Of a stretch of DNA of 64,000 bases, positions 45,995 through 56,243 are shown one piece after another (the stretch's first letter is position 1; each line of letters starts with the position of its first letter). Origin of the DNA: Qipengyuania pelagi (GTDB lineage: Bacteria; Pseudomonadota; Alphaproteobacteria; Sphingomonadales; Sphingomonadaceae); contig NZ_WTYD01000001.1 of the NCBI RefSeq assembly GCF_009827295.1, positions 868,001 through 932,000 on the forward strand, given 5' to 3'. The position numbers and the translations under genes were made by a program. The notes under the pieces are model-generated. The model had not been told where the DNA came from, made no database searches, and worked only from the letters and a program-made list of their open reading frames with translations.

Positions 45995-46960
45995 TTATCC
46001 GATTTCAGGGCCGGGCGTGGTCTCTCCGCACCGCGCGCAATCCTGGATGATGAAGGCGACGCAATCCTGAAGCTGCCCGATCGCGAAAGGAGAGCAGACC
46101 ATCCGGGCGGCTGAAAACTCCGATCCGCTCGCCAGATATTCGATATCGATCGTCTCGGTTTCAAGACCGCGGCTCTGGAGGCATCGCTCCACCTGGTTAC
46201 GGCAATCGGGCGAAAGGACGCGGTAGATCGATGCGCCGATCAACAGCCGACGCCTGACGCCGAGCAGGACCCCCAGGCCCAGGCTCGCATTGCGAATGAC
46301 GCCATTGGCGTCGATCACGCCGGATCCTACCCCGCCAACATGCTTCGAGGCCTGATCCCGCGCCAGTTCCTGCATGACGTGTTCGGTCGCGCGGGTCTGT
46401 TCGGTGATGTCGTCAGCGAAGACGGCCACGCCGCCCGGCCAAGGGCGTATCGTAAAGCGAATGAACCGTCCCTCGCGGTGAGACGAAGCCATTTCGAACC
46501 GCTTTTCCTGACCGCTCTCCTGAACCTGTTTGATGCAGGTCAGGATGTAATTGTCAGTCGCGGTCTTCGCCAGACTGCCGAGCTGCCGCCCGATGACATC
46601 GCTTTCCCGATATCCGAAATAATCGAGGAACGCCTTATTCGTGCGCCGAACCCGCTGCGTGTTGTCCATGATGATTATGCAGGAGCTTACCGCCTCCATA
46701 ACCAGCCTCAATTTTTCATCGATATTTTTCTTGTCGACACCGGACAGCGACGACATCCGCTCGAATTCGGCCTGGGGCACCATCACGAATTCGTTGCGCT
46801 TGTGCGATGTGATCTGCACCGGGCCATGATCGAGCAAAGCGCGCACGCGGGGCATATCGCGGACGACCTCCGTCAAAGTGGCCGAACTCGGCGGTGCGCC
46901 CACAGAAGTGGTTGTATCTTCCGAATCGCTCGTTTCGTTTTGCTGAGGTTCTGGGTTCAT
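45995..46960 (-). CDS. Phd/YefM antitoxin-like domain fused to two PAS domains
   Basis: The 321-residue protein has three parts. Residues about 28-70 (TEVVRDMPRVRALLDHGPVQ then ITSHKRNEFVMVPQAEFERM) follow the Phd/YefM antitoxin pattern of a short beta-sheet/helix DNA-binding fold. Residues about 85-200 are a PAS domain (VSSCIIIMDNTQRVRRTNKA) and about 210-315 a second PAS. There is no kinase, GGDEF or HTH output, so DNA binding through the N-terminus could be the output. An ATG at MNPEPQQNET with AAGG upstream is preferred; a GTG 11 codons upstream is possible. The gene is divergent from the adhesin and lies upstream of the HWE kinase on the same strand. Confidence 0.7.
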   Translation of the reverse strand: MNPEPQQNETSDSEDTTTSVGAPPSSATLTEVVRDMPRVRALLDHGPVQITSHKRNEFVMVPQAEFERMSSLSGVDKKNIDEKLRLVMEAVSSCIIIMDNTQRVRRTNKAFLDYFGYRESDVIGRQLGSLAKTATDNYILTCIKQVQESGQEKRFEMASSHREGRFIRFTIRPWPGGVAVFADDITEQTRATEHVMQELARDQASKHVGGVGSGVIDANGVIRNASLGLGVLLGVRRRLLIGASIYRVLSPDCRNQVERCLQSRGLETETIDIEYLASGSEFSAARMVCSPFAIGQLQDCVAFIIQDCARCGETTPGPEIG

Positions 46961-46971
46961 GACCAACCTTG

Positions 46972-47115
46972 CGTAATTACGTGAGGACGACACTTAAGAG
47001 TTGTGCAACGATACCAGCGTTTTTGTAGATTTAAAGGGGATGAACGCAAAAAAGCCATAAATTTCTCTTCAAATCCAATGACGTAATTTGCGAAAATCCG
47101 CATAACGCTACGTCA
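46972..47115. promoter_or_regulatory. Divergent control region with repeated TNACGTA motifs
   Basis: The AT-rich gap between the antitoxin-like PAS gene and the adhesin has three related sites. TCACGTAAT lies at 46976-46984 on the minus strand, TGACGTAAT at 47079-47087 on the plus strand, and TGACGTA at 47109-47115 on the minus strand. The last two form an inverted repeat 30 bp apart centre to centre. The regulator could be the Phd-like protein itself (inference). Confidence 0.4.
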
Positions 47116-47171
47116 AGGCTGCTAAAACCTGTCTTCTGCATTCTACGATCTGAAGACTTGGGAGCAGGACT

Positions 47172-49070
47172 ATGCGGAAAAATCGCGGAATTGCGATTTC
47201 GGCCATGGCAGCGGCGTTGGCGACGACCACGCCTGCCATGGGTCAATTGCTGACGCTTGGCGATGTCGATCTGAAGGTGGACGTGCTCACAACACGGGTC
47301 GAGGGTATCGAGGCCGAACAGGACGCGGCGGAGCAGGAGCGGGCCGCTCTGCTCGCCGATGTCGGGCGGATCGATGTCGATCTGTCCGTTCTGCGCACCG
47401 ATATCAGCAGCAACACAGCGGCCATTACCGACAATACCGCGTTGCTGTCGGACCACGAGACGCGCCTGACGACGCTGGACGGAACGGTCGTCACTCTTCA
47501 GACCGACCTGACAAGCTTGTCGGGAGAGGTGAGCGGGCTCGGCACCCGACTGGACGCACAGATCGCGCAGACGGATACGAACACGACTGCCATCGCGATG
47601 GTCACCGCCGATCTCAATGGCCTGAGTGCGGACGTCGATGCGAACGCCGCGCTCCTTTCCGAACACGACACCCGATTGCTTGACCTGGAAGGCCAGGTTG
47701 CCGGGTCTCTCGGCGACCTTGCCGAAATCGATGCCAGCCTGACGGGGCTTTCCGGCAGGGTGGACGATCTGACCGGTGCGCTCGCCGTACAAGCCTCGCA
47801 GACGGATACGAATACGGCCGCGATCGCGACGGTCGAGGTCGATCTCGCAGTCCTCGACGCGCGCGTCGACGGTCACGACACGGCATTGGCCGGGCTCGAT
47901 GTGCGTGTGGGCGACCATGACGAGGCGCTCGCTGCCCTCGACACGCGTGTGGGTGGATTGGAATCCGCCGCCACCCAGACCGGCACGCTTCTCGCCGCCA
48001 TCGACAGCAGGGTCACCTTCAACAGCAGCGCGGTCGAAACATTGCGCGGCGATGTCGACGTGAATGCGCAGGCCATCGCTGCCAATACGGCCACGAACAT
48101 ACAGCAGGATGTCGCGATTGCAGCGAACACGGCGACCAATCAGGCGCAGGACATCGCGATCAGCGCCAACACGGCGCGGATCGACACGAATTCCGCGGCC
48201 ATCGCTGCCAATACGGCCACGAACATACAGCAGGATGTCGCCATCGCAGCGAACGCGGCGACCAATCAGGCGCAGGACATCGCGATCAGTGCCAATACGG
48301 CGCGGATCGAGACGAATTCCGAGGCCATAGCCGTCCACGCCACCCGCATCGCGAACAACGAAACCAACATCGCCGCGAACACTGCCGTCAATGTGAGGCA
48401 GGACGACCAGCTCCAGGATCACTCCGCTCGCATCGCGGCAAATACCAGCGAGCTGGCCGATGCGGTAGCGGTCAACGACATCCAGACGGCGGCGATCCTC
48501 GCCAACAGCCAAGCCAATGCGGCGCTGCAGGCCGATGTCGCCGAGGGCCGGATCGGGATGGTCCGCGCCGCAGCGGACGGAACGGTTCTGGTGGCGAGCG
48601 ATCGCGGCGGCGCGACCGTATCCTTCGAAGGCACGGAGGGCGCGCGACGCCTCACTGGGCTCGCCAACGGCATCGCCGCCACCGACGCGGCAACCATGGG
48701 CCAGATGGTCGGCGGGGACCTTGCAACGCTTCAAGGCGCGCGGGCCTATACAGACCGTTCCATAGGGGCGGTGATGGACGATCTCGACCGGATGTGGGCG
48801 AGCCTCGATGGAACGCGCGAGGAACTTGGCCGAGAGATCGACCGCGCGAGCGCGGGGACGGCGGCGCTGGCGGGGCTTCCCCAGGCGATCATGCCGGGCA
48901 GGGGCATGATGGTGGCGGGGATCGGTGGACGGCGGGAACAGGCCGCGATCGCGCTGGGTATCGGCAAGGCCTTCGACAGCCCGAATATGCCGGTCGTCCG
49001 CGCAGGCGTGGCCGTCGATCTGGGCGACGGTACGGCCAGCTACAATGCGGCAGTGGGTATTCACTTCTGA
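47172..49070 (+). CDS. Trimeric autotransporter-like coiled-coil surface protein
   Basis: This is a 632-residue secreted protein with a signal peptide ending at AMGQ (residue about 24). A long stalk (about 30-470) is rich in heptads and DTNTAAIA-type repeats. A YadA-type neck follows (ARRLTGLANGIAATDAATMG, about 490-510). The C-terminal YadA anchor (about 565-632) has AGLPQAIMPGRGMMVAG and ends in VGIHF. YadA-type proteins trimerise, form their own outer-membrane pore and mediate adhesion. No head domain is recognisable, so this looks like a stalk with anchor. Its stalk includes a 126-bp tandem duplication. A good ribosome site GGAGCAGGA precedes the ATG. Confidence 0.85.
   Translation: MRKNRGIAISAMAAALATTTPAMGQLLTLGDVDLKVDVLTTRVEGIEAEQDAAEQERAALLADVGRIDVDLSVLRTDISSNTAAITDNTALLSDHETRLTTLDGTVVTLQTDLTSLSGEVSGLGTRLDAQIAQTDTNTTAIAMVTADLNGLSADVDANAALLSEHDTRLLDLEGQVAGSLGDLAEIDASLTGLSGRVDDLTGALAVQASQTDTNTAAIATVEVDLAVLDARVDGHDTALAGLDVRVGDHDEALAALDTRVGGLESAATQTGTLLAAIDSRVTFNSSAVETLRGDVDVNAQAIAANTATNIQQDVAIAANTATNQAQDIAISANTARIDTNSAAIAANTATNIQQDVAIAANAATNQAQDIAISANTARIETNSEAIAVHATRIANNETNIAANTAVNVRQDDQLQDHSARIAANTSELADAVAVNDIQTAAILANSQANAALQADVAEGRIGMVRAAADGTVLVASDRGGATVSFEGTEGARRLTGLANGIAATDAATMGQMVGGDLATLQGARAYTDRSIGAVMDDLDRMWASLDGTREELGREIDRASAGTAALAGLPQAIMPGRGMMVAGIGGRREQAAIALGIGKAFDSPNMPVVRAGVAVDLGDGTASYNAAVGIHF
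48072..48323 (+). repeat. 126-bp tandem duplication in the adhesin stalk
   Basis: Two head-to-tail copies of 126 bp (48072-48197 and 48198-48323) encode 42-residue units, residues 301-342 and 343-384. Each unit contains AIAANTATNIQQDVAIAAN and NQAQDIAISANTARI. The copies differ by only a few bases, while a following partial unit from 48324 is more divergent. The near identity points to recent duplication or gene conversion, a route to stalk length variation. Confidence 0.95.
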
Positions 49071-49111
49071 AGCGATTCCGAAAGACGCGCCCGCCCGTCC
49101 AGGCCGGACGC

Positions 49112-49152
49112 AAAAGGACCGGAGATCACACGATCCCCGGTCCTTTGCTTTT
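49112..49152. terminator. Two-way terminator between adhesin and rpoD
   Basis: AAAGGACCGG and CCGGTCCTTT form a perfect 10-bp stem with a 14-base loop. It is followed by GCTTTT on the plus side and preceded by a CAAAAGG A-run for the minus direction. It separates the convergent adhesin and rpoD genes and should serve both. Confidence 0.85.
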
Positions 49153-49158
49153 AATGGA

Positions 49159-51180
<2,022 letters not shown>

Positions 51181-51234
51181 GAAGGTGGGTCAGTCCGTTT
51201 CTGCGTGCCGGGCGGGAGGGCCCCACACGATCGA

Positions 51235-53097
51235 TCAATTCCTGCTTTCGGCCGCCGCGGCGCGCCTGCGCCCGAACCGCTTCAACCGGTCGTTCAGTGC
51301 CAGCAACCGTTCGCGGTGGCTGGCCTGTTCGGCGATCGAGCCTTCCGGGTCCTGATCGAACCGCGCGGTCGCCGCCATCAGGGCAGCTTCCAACGCAGGC
51401 CTTTCGACCAGGAGCGACACGGCTTCGGCCAGATCCTCGCGCGCATCTACCGGGTCGGTGCCATCATCGAGGAAGGCGAAGCGGGTTTTATCCGGTGGGG
51501 CGGGAAGGCCGTTGTCCAGCGATATGGATGATTCGCCGTGCAAATCAAGCGTCTCGGCGGCTTCGATCAAGGAATCGATGGCAGGGCCGACATTTCGATC
51601 ACTTGCAGCCAGCCCCAGAAGCGCCTCTTCATGACGCAATATCTGGTCGGGAAAGCGCGCGAGCCCGGCGATAATCGCCGCCACGAAGGAATCGCGCGCG
51701 CCGCCGGAAATCGCGCGTTCGAGACGGCTTTTCGCTTCCTGCGAAAGGGCGGGGATAACGGCTTTTCCCTGCCAGGGTGCCTTGCGTCCGCCCGAAAAGG
51801 ACTGCGGCGTCCATTCGCGCCTGGGCTTGGGAGGAAAGGCGAAGGCGGAAAACCGTTCGAGCAATTCGCGCTTGTAGAGCGCCTTGATATCGGGGTGCTG
51901 GATCGTCTCGACATGATCGAGCAGCCGCGCTTTCAATCCCGCCTTGTCCTCGGGGGAATCGAGCGGCGCTGCAGATTTCTCGAAATCCCACAAGGTGTCG
52001 AGCAATCCGGCGGGCTGCGCCAGCAGACGCTCCATCGCATTGGCACCCTGTTCGCGCAGAAGATCGTCGGGGTCGAGCCCGGTGGGCAGGCGCACAATGG
52101 CGAGCGAATGGGCCGGGCGCAGCAGCGGCAGAGCGCGCGAGACGGCCCGCATGGCCGCCTTCTGTCCAGCCTTGTCCCCGTCGAAACACAGGATCGGCCG
52201 TTCGACATGACGCCACAGCATCTCGATCTGCGTCTCGGTCAAGGCAGTGCCGAGGGGAGCAACTGCTTCCTCGAACCCGGCCTGGGCGAGGGCGATCGCA
52301 TCCATGTACCCTTCGACTACGATCATCCGCCCCGATTTGCGCGCGGCGGGAGCGGCTCGGTGGAGATTGTAGAGCGTGCGGCCCTTGTCGAACAAAGGCG
52401 TATCGGGCGAGTTCAGATATTTGGGCGCGTTGGGATTGGAATCCCCGTCGAGGATGCGCCCGCCGAAACCGATCACCCGCCCGCGCGCATCCTGGATCGG
52501 CAGCATCAGCCGTCCGCGAAAACGGTCGTAGGGCTCCTTCCCCTCGACATCGATCCTGAGCCCGGTTTCGAGCAGCATCGGCTCGTCGAACTGCGACAGG
52601 GCACGCGGGATGGCCTGGCGGTCCTCGGGTGCGAAGCCGAAGCCGAACGCCTCCACCACGCCTTGCGCAAACCCCCGCCGCGCCAGATAAGCCCGCGCGG
52701 CGGCGCCATCCGCGGATCGCAGCCTGTCAACGTAGAACGCCTGCGCCGCCGCAGTCACGTCATGCAGGCTGGCGCGCTTTTCCGCCTGCTGCGCCGCGCG
52801 CGGGTCGGGGGCGGGGACCTCCATCCCGGCTTCAGCCGCCAATTCCTTCACCGCGTCCATGAAGGGAAGGCCCTGCTGATCGGTCATCCAGCGGATGGCA
52901 TCGCCATGCGCCTCGCACCCGAAACAGTGATAGAACCCCTTCTCGTCATTGACGTAGAAGCTGGGCGTCTTCTCGTTATGGAAGGGGCAGCACGCCTTGT
53001 ATTCGCGCCCCGCTTTGGTCAGCCGCACCGTGCGCCCGACGATCGCGGACAGCGTGATCCGCGCGCGCAATTCGTCGAGCCATTGTGGGGTCAGCAT
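51235..53097 (-). CDS. dnaG: DNA primase
   Basis: DnaG makes RNA primers at the replication fork. The 620-residue protein has an N-terminal zinc-binding domain with CCPFHNEKTPSFYVNDEKG and YHCFGCEAHGDAIRWM (residues about 35-65). The TOPRIM core has MIVVEGYMDAIALAQAGFE and LCFDGDKAGQKAAMRAVSRA, and a C-terminal helicase-binding region runs from about 440-620. It lies upstream of rpoD in the usual order. The start ATG gives MLTPQWLDELRARITLSAIV, the normal N-terminus. Confidence 0.97.
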   Translation of the reverse strand: MLTPQWLDELRARITLSAIVGRTVRLTKAGREYKACCPFHNEKTPSFYVNDEKGFYHCFGCEAHGDAIRWMTDQQGLPFMDAVKELAAEAGMEVPAPDPRAAQQAEKRASLHDVTAAAQAFYVDRLRSADGAAARAYLARRGFAQGVVEAFGFGFAPEDRQAIPRALSQFDEPMLLETGLRIDVEGKEPYDRFRGRLMLPIQDARGRVIGFGGRILDGDSNPNAPKYLNSPDTPLFDKGRTLYNLHRAAPAARKSGRMIVVEGYMDAIALAQAGFEEAVAPLGTALTETQIEMLWRHVERPILCFDGDKAGQKAAMRAVSRALPLLRPAHSLAIVRLPTGLDPDDLLREQGANAMERLLAQPAGLLDTLWDFEKSAAPLDSPEDKAGLKARLLDHVETIQHPDIKALYKRELLERFSAFAFPPKPRREWTPQSFSGGRKAPWQGKAVIPALSQEAKSRLERAISGGARDSFVAAIIAGLARFPDQILRHEEALLGLAASDRNVGPAIDSLIEAAETLDLHGESSISLDNGLPAPPDKTRFAFLDDGTDPVDAREDLAEAVSLLVERPALEAALMAATARFDQDPEGSIAEQASHRERLLALNDRLKRFGRRRAAAAESRN

Positions 53098-53145
53098 GGT
53101 TCTGCCTTACCTCGCCGGACAAGGGCAAGTCCAGCAGGCTCGATG

Positions 53146-53826
53146 CTACTCCGCTGCGGGTGGGAACGGTCCCTTCGCGCTTGCGGTCACACCGTTGACT
53201 TCGAGGCTGTAAGCGTCCGCCGGGCCTTTAGGCGGAATGGTCGATTGCCACCAGAAGGTCACCGGCATACCCGGCTTCCAGCCCGAACCGGCAGTCACGC
53301 GCCAGATGATCTCCCCCGAATCGCTGCTGACCTGGATCGCGTCGCCCGCGCCAAGCGCGGTCTCGGCCTGCGCGCGCGAATAGCCGACCGAGCGGTTGAA
53401 GCCCTGCGCCGCCTGGGTCATGCGGAACAGCGAGGCGGGGACTTCCATCACCGCGCCGCTAGCTTCGGGCGTCTCGATCACCTGCGGTTCGAGATCGTCG
53501 GCCAGCGTGACTTCGTGGACATAGGTATAGACTGTCCCTTCGGGCATATCGGCGGGGACGCATTCAGTGACGCCCTCGGGACAGGCGACGAAGCTCTTGA
53601 TCCGCGCGATCTCGCGCCCGTCCGCCATGATCGCGGCCTCGGGTTCCGGCCCCTGCGGCCCGACGATCTTCGCGCCGAGCGTGGCGGGATCGAAATCGGC
53701 GGCAACCAGCGTGCGCGGGGCGGCCACGGTGGGCGTCGCAGTGGGCGCGGGTTCGGGCTCAGGCGCCTCTCCGCAGGCGGCGAGAGCCAGCGGAGCGCAG
53801 ACAAGCAACAGGCGCATCGACGTCAC
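53146..53826 (-). CDS. Predicted lipoprotein of unknown function
   Basis: This is a 226-residue protein with a lipoprotein signal (MRLLLVCAPLALAACGEAPE) and a Pro/Glu/Thr linker to about residue 40. A beta-rich domain follows (about 50-215), with two Cys in FVACPEGVTECVPADMPEG that could form a disulphide and AGSGWKPGMPVTFWWQSTIP near the end. It has no recognised family. The start is GTG overlapping the yqeY stop, or an ATG three codons later. It is placed between yqeY and dnaG. Confidence 0.7.
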   Translation of the reverse strand: MTSMRLLLVCAPLALAACGEAPEPEPAPTATPTVAAPRTLVAADFDPATLGAKIVGPQGPEPEAAIMADGREIARIKSFVACPEGVTECVPADMPEGTVYTYVHEVTLADDLEPQVIETPEASGAVMEVPASLFRMTQAAQGFNRSVGYSRAQAETALGAGDAIQVSSDSGEIIWRVTAGSGWKPGMPVTFWWQSTIPPKGPADAYSLEVNGVTASAKGPFPPAAE

Positions 53827-54275
53827 GAAAGCGCCTCCTTCACCCAGCCGCTCGCGCGCGTCATGTCGAGCGTGGCGCCGTGGCGCGCCTTCAGCTCGCC
53901 CATGACCTTGCCCATATCCTTCATCCCTTCCGCGCCGGTTTCCGCCTTGATGTCGGCGATGGCGGCTTTGGTTTCCTCCTCGCTCATCTGACGGGGGAGA
54001 AATTCCTCGATCACCGCGAGTTCGGCCTTTTCCTTGTCGGCCAGTTCCTGGCGGCCGCCGCTTTCATACATCTCGATCGATTCGCGACGCTGCTTGGCCA
54101 TCTTGAGCAGCACGTCGGTCACCAGAGCGTCGTCCTCGGGCTTCTTGTCCGAGGTGCGCAGCTCGATGTCGCGATCCTTGATCTTGGCGCCGATCAGGCG
54201 GAGCGCGGCAGTGCGCTCCTTGTCCTTGGCCTTCATGGCGGTGACGGTTTCGGCCTGGATGTTCTCGCGCAGCAT
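53823..54275 (-). CDS. yqeY: GatB/YqeY-domain protein
   Basis: This 150-residue helical protein resembles the tail domain of GatB. YqeY proteins have been linked to amidotransferase-like tRNA handling, but their function is unproven. It starts MLRENIQAETVTAMKAKDKE and has RTAALRLIGAKIKDRDIELR. QRRESIEMYESGGRQELADK and MKDMGKVMGELKARHGATLD follow, all characteristic. The ATG at 54275 is chosen; the frame upstream is not conserved. It is divergent from carA with 151 bp between. Confidence 0.93.
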   Translation of the reverse strand: MLRENIQAETVTAMKAKDKERTAALRLIGAKIKDRDIELRTSDKKPEDDALVTDVLLKMAKQRRESIEMYESGGRQELADKEKAELAVIEEFLPRQMSEEETKAAIADIKAETGAEGMKDMGKVMGELKARHGATLDMTRASGWVKEALS

Positions 54276-54426
54276 GGTGCCTCGTAATCGGTATCTGTGG
54301 ATGAATTGGCGTCCATTTAGAGCAAGCTGTCGCAAAGCCAAGCGTTCCGCTTGACGGGCACGCGACCTGCCCCTAGCGGCTGGGACTTAGCACACATCGT
54401 CGGCAATTTCTTGAAACGGAGCGCCC

Positions 54427-55605
54427 ATGGCCCTGTCCGCATCTTCGCACGCGCAACCATCAGGCGCGACCGGCGTCCTCGTGCTGGCGGATGGAACCGC
54501 GATCTGGGGCAAGGGCTTCGGCGCGACGGGCAATGCGGTGGGCGAGGTCTGCTTCAACACCGCGATGACCGGGTATCAGGAGGTCCTGACCGATCCGAGC
54601 TATGACAGCCAGATCGTCACCTTCACCTTCCCCCATATCGGCAATGTCGGCGCGAACGAGGAAGACCACGAGAGCCGCGGCCTCGGCGCGCTGGGCTGCA
54701 TCGTGCGACAGGAGGTCACCGCGCATTCCAATTTCCGCGCCCGCGACGAATTCGTCGACTGGTGCCGCGCGAACGGCAAGATCGGCCTGTCGGGCGTGGA
54801 TACGCGCGCGCTGACGCGCCGTATCCGCTTGAATGGCGCGCCCAACGCCGTGATCGCCCACAGCCCGCGCGGCGAGTTCGATCTCGCGGCCCTGCGCGCG
54901 AAGGCGGCGGAATGGAGCGGGCTGGAAGGGCTGGACCTCGTCCCCGGCGTGACGCGCGGCGTATTGGAAGACTGGCGCGGCGGCCACTGGCAATTGGGCC
55001 ATGGCTACACCGACCATGGCAATGAAAAGCCGCATGTGGTCGCGATCGATTACGGGGCGAAGGACAATATCTTCCGCAGCCTCGCCAAGGCGGGTGCGAA
55101 GGTGACCGTGGTGCCCGCGCGCACCTCGCTCGACGAGATCATGCGGCTCGAACCCGATGGCGTGTTCCTGTCGAACGGCCCCGGCGATCCGGCGGCGACG
55201 GGCGAGTATGCGGTGCCGGTCATCAAGGGGTTGCTGGAGCGCGACGTGCCGCTGTTCGGCATCTGCCTCGGCCACCAGATGCTCGGCCTGGCAGCGGGGG
55301 CGAAGACGGCCAAGATGTTCCAGGGCCATCGCGGCGCCAACCACCCCGTCCAGCGCGTCGGGGGCGAGTGGGGCGAGAGCGAGGGCCTGGTCGAAATCAC
55401 CAGCATGAACCACGGCTTCGCCATCGATGGCGAGAGCCTGCCCGAGGGGGTGGACGAGACCCATGTGTCCCTGTTCGACGGGACGAATTGTGGGATTTCG
55501 ATCCGGGGCAAGAAGGCGTTCGGGGTGCAGTATCACCCCGAAGCGAGCCCGGGTCCGCAGGATAGTTTTTACCTGTTCGAGAAGTTCGTGGGGATGTTGG
55601 AGTGA
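54427..55605 (+). CDS. carA: Carbamoyl-phosphate synthase small subunit (glutaminase)
   Basis: CarA hydrolyses glutamine to supply ammonia to CarB for carbamoyl phosphate, feeding pyrimidine and arginine synthesis. The 392-residue protein has the N-terminal CPSase_sm domain (GEVCFNTAMTGYQEVLTDPS) and a class I glutamine amidotransferase domain (about 185-385). That domain has LSNGPGDPAATGEY, nucleophile Cys in PLFGICLGHQMLGLA and the catalytic His/Glu in VQYHPEASPGPQDS. A CGGAG ribosome site precedes the ATG. Its stop overlaps the GTG of a low-GC gene that separates it from carB. Confidence 0.97.
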   Translation: MALSASSHAQPSGATGVLVLADGTAIWGKGFGATGNAVGEVCFNTAMTGYQEVLTDPSYDSQIVTFTFPHIGNVGANEEDHESRGLGALGCIVRQEVTAHSNFRARDEFVDWCRANGKIGLSGVDTRALTRRIRLNGAPNAVIAHSPRGEFDLAALRAKAAEWSGLEGLDLVPGVTRGVLEDWRGGHWQLGHGYTDHGNEKPHVVAIDYGAKDNIFRSLAKAGAKVTVVPARTSLDEIMRLEPDGVFLSNGPGDPAATGEYAVPVIKGLLERDVPLFGICLGHQMLGLAAGAKTAKMFQGHRGANHPVQRVGGEWGESEGLVEITSMNHGFAIDGESLPEGVDETHVSLFDGTNCGISIRGKKAFGVQYHPEASPGPQDSFYLFEKFVGMLE

Positions 55606-56243
55606 ACGATTACTCTTTCACCGAACGTAGTCTCCGAACGCATCTGCTTGAGATACTTCAAAACCTTGTGAACGAAAGTGGTGAGCCGACGTGGGTAAAT
55701 CTAAGCCAGCTAAACTTCCTCTTTGGTCAGGAGCTTGCCAAGCGGGAAGGGGACACCGGGTATGCTTCGTCCAATGACTTAGTCGCTGATATTGAAGCAA
55801 CCGTCGAAAATCTCGTTTCGGATGGATTGGTAGATACGTACGAAGCTAAATCAATAGCGAAAACTCCGTTCCGCCTATCAAGCCAAGGTCAATACGAGCT
55901 TTCCGGATTCAGTCAGCTGGTGCTGGAAGGGCTTGATCAGACGCATGACAGACATGATGCGGAAGCGTGGACTGGGCCTCGCTACGTATGGAGCGACGCA
56001 AGGAAGCTGCGAGAACTTCGCGCTTATGTCCAAGACCTGCACCTGAAAGTTCAGACGATCAACTTTCGAACAGAAGCGGATCGTATCGACATTCAGAGAT
56101 TGGTCGAGGCACTTGTCGCGCTTTGTCAGATGGTCGAACCGGACCTCAATCTTCTTGAGAAACTCACCGCTCACCCGAAGTTTAAGGCGTACGCTTCGGT
56201 GGCAGTCTGCATAGCAACGATTCGCGGAGCTTTAGGATTCTAA
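55602..56243 (+). CDS. Low-GC winged-helix-like protein inserted between carA and carB
   Basis: This 213-residue protein is of unknown function. Residues about 5-105 look like a winged-helix fold: [20 protein letters not shown] for helix 1, a recognition-like region around [20 protein letters not shown], then [15 protein letters not shown] as the wing and end strand. Residues about 130-200 are helical ([20 protein letters not shown]) and the last 20 are hydrophobic ([17 protein letters not shown]). Base composition is clearly lower in GC than the neighbours, with codons like AAA, GAT and TTA. The GTG overlaps the carA stop and its TAA shares one base with the carB ATG, so it is coupled to both. 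Horizontal acquisition is likely (inference). Confidence 0.75.
   Translation: MNDYSFTERSLRTHLLEILQNLVNESGEPTWVNLSQLNFLFGQELAKREGDTGYASSNDLVADIEATVENLVSDGLVDTYEAKSIAKTPFRLSSQGQYELSGFSQLVLEGLDQTHDRHDAEAWTGPRYVWSDARKLRELRAYVQDLHLKVQTINFRTEADRIDIQRLVEALVALCQMVEPDLNLLEKLTAHPKFKAYASVAVCIATIRGALGF

Noticed and set aside
48061..48400. CRISPR-like or satellite array
   Set aside because: The repeats are in-frame coding repeats of 126 bp within the adhesin, without spacers.
47031..49064. Long minus-strand open frame (677 codons) antisense to the adhesin
   Set aside because: Its periodic composition mirrors the adhesin repeats; the plus-strand frame has a signal peptide, neck and anchor and is the real gene.
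51538..53991. Long plus-strand open frame (817 codons) antisense to dnaG and the lipoprotein gene
   Set aside because: It crosses several real genes on the other strand and shows no protein family features.
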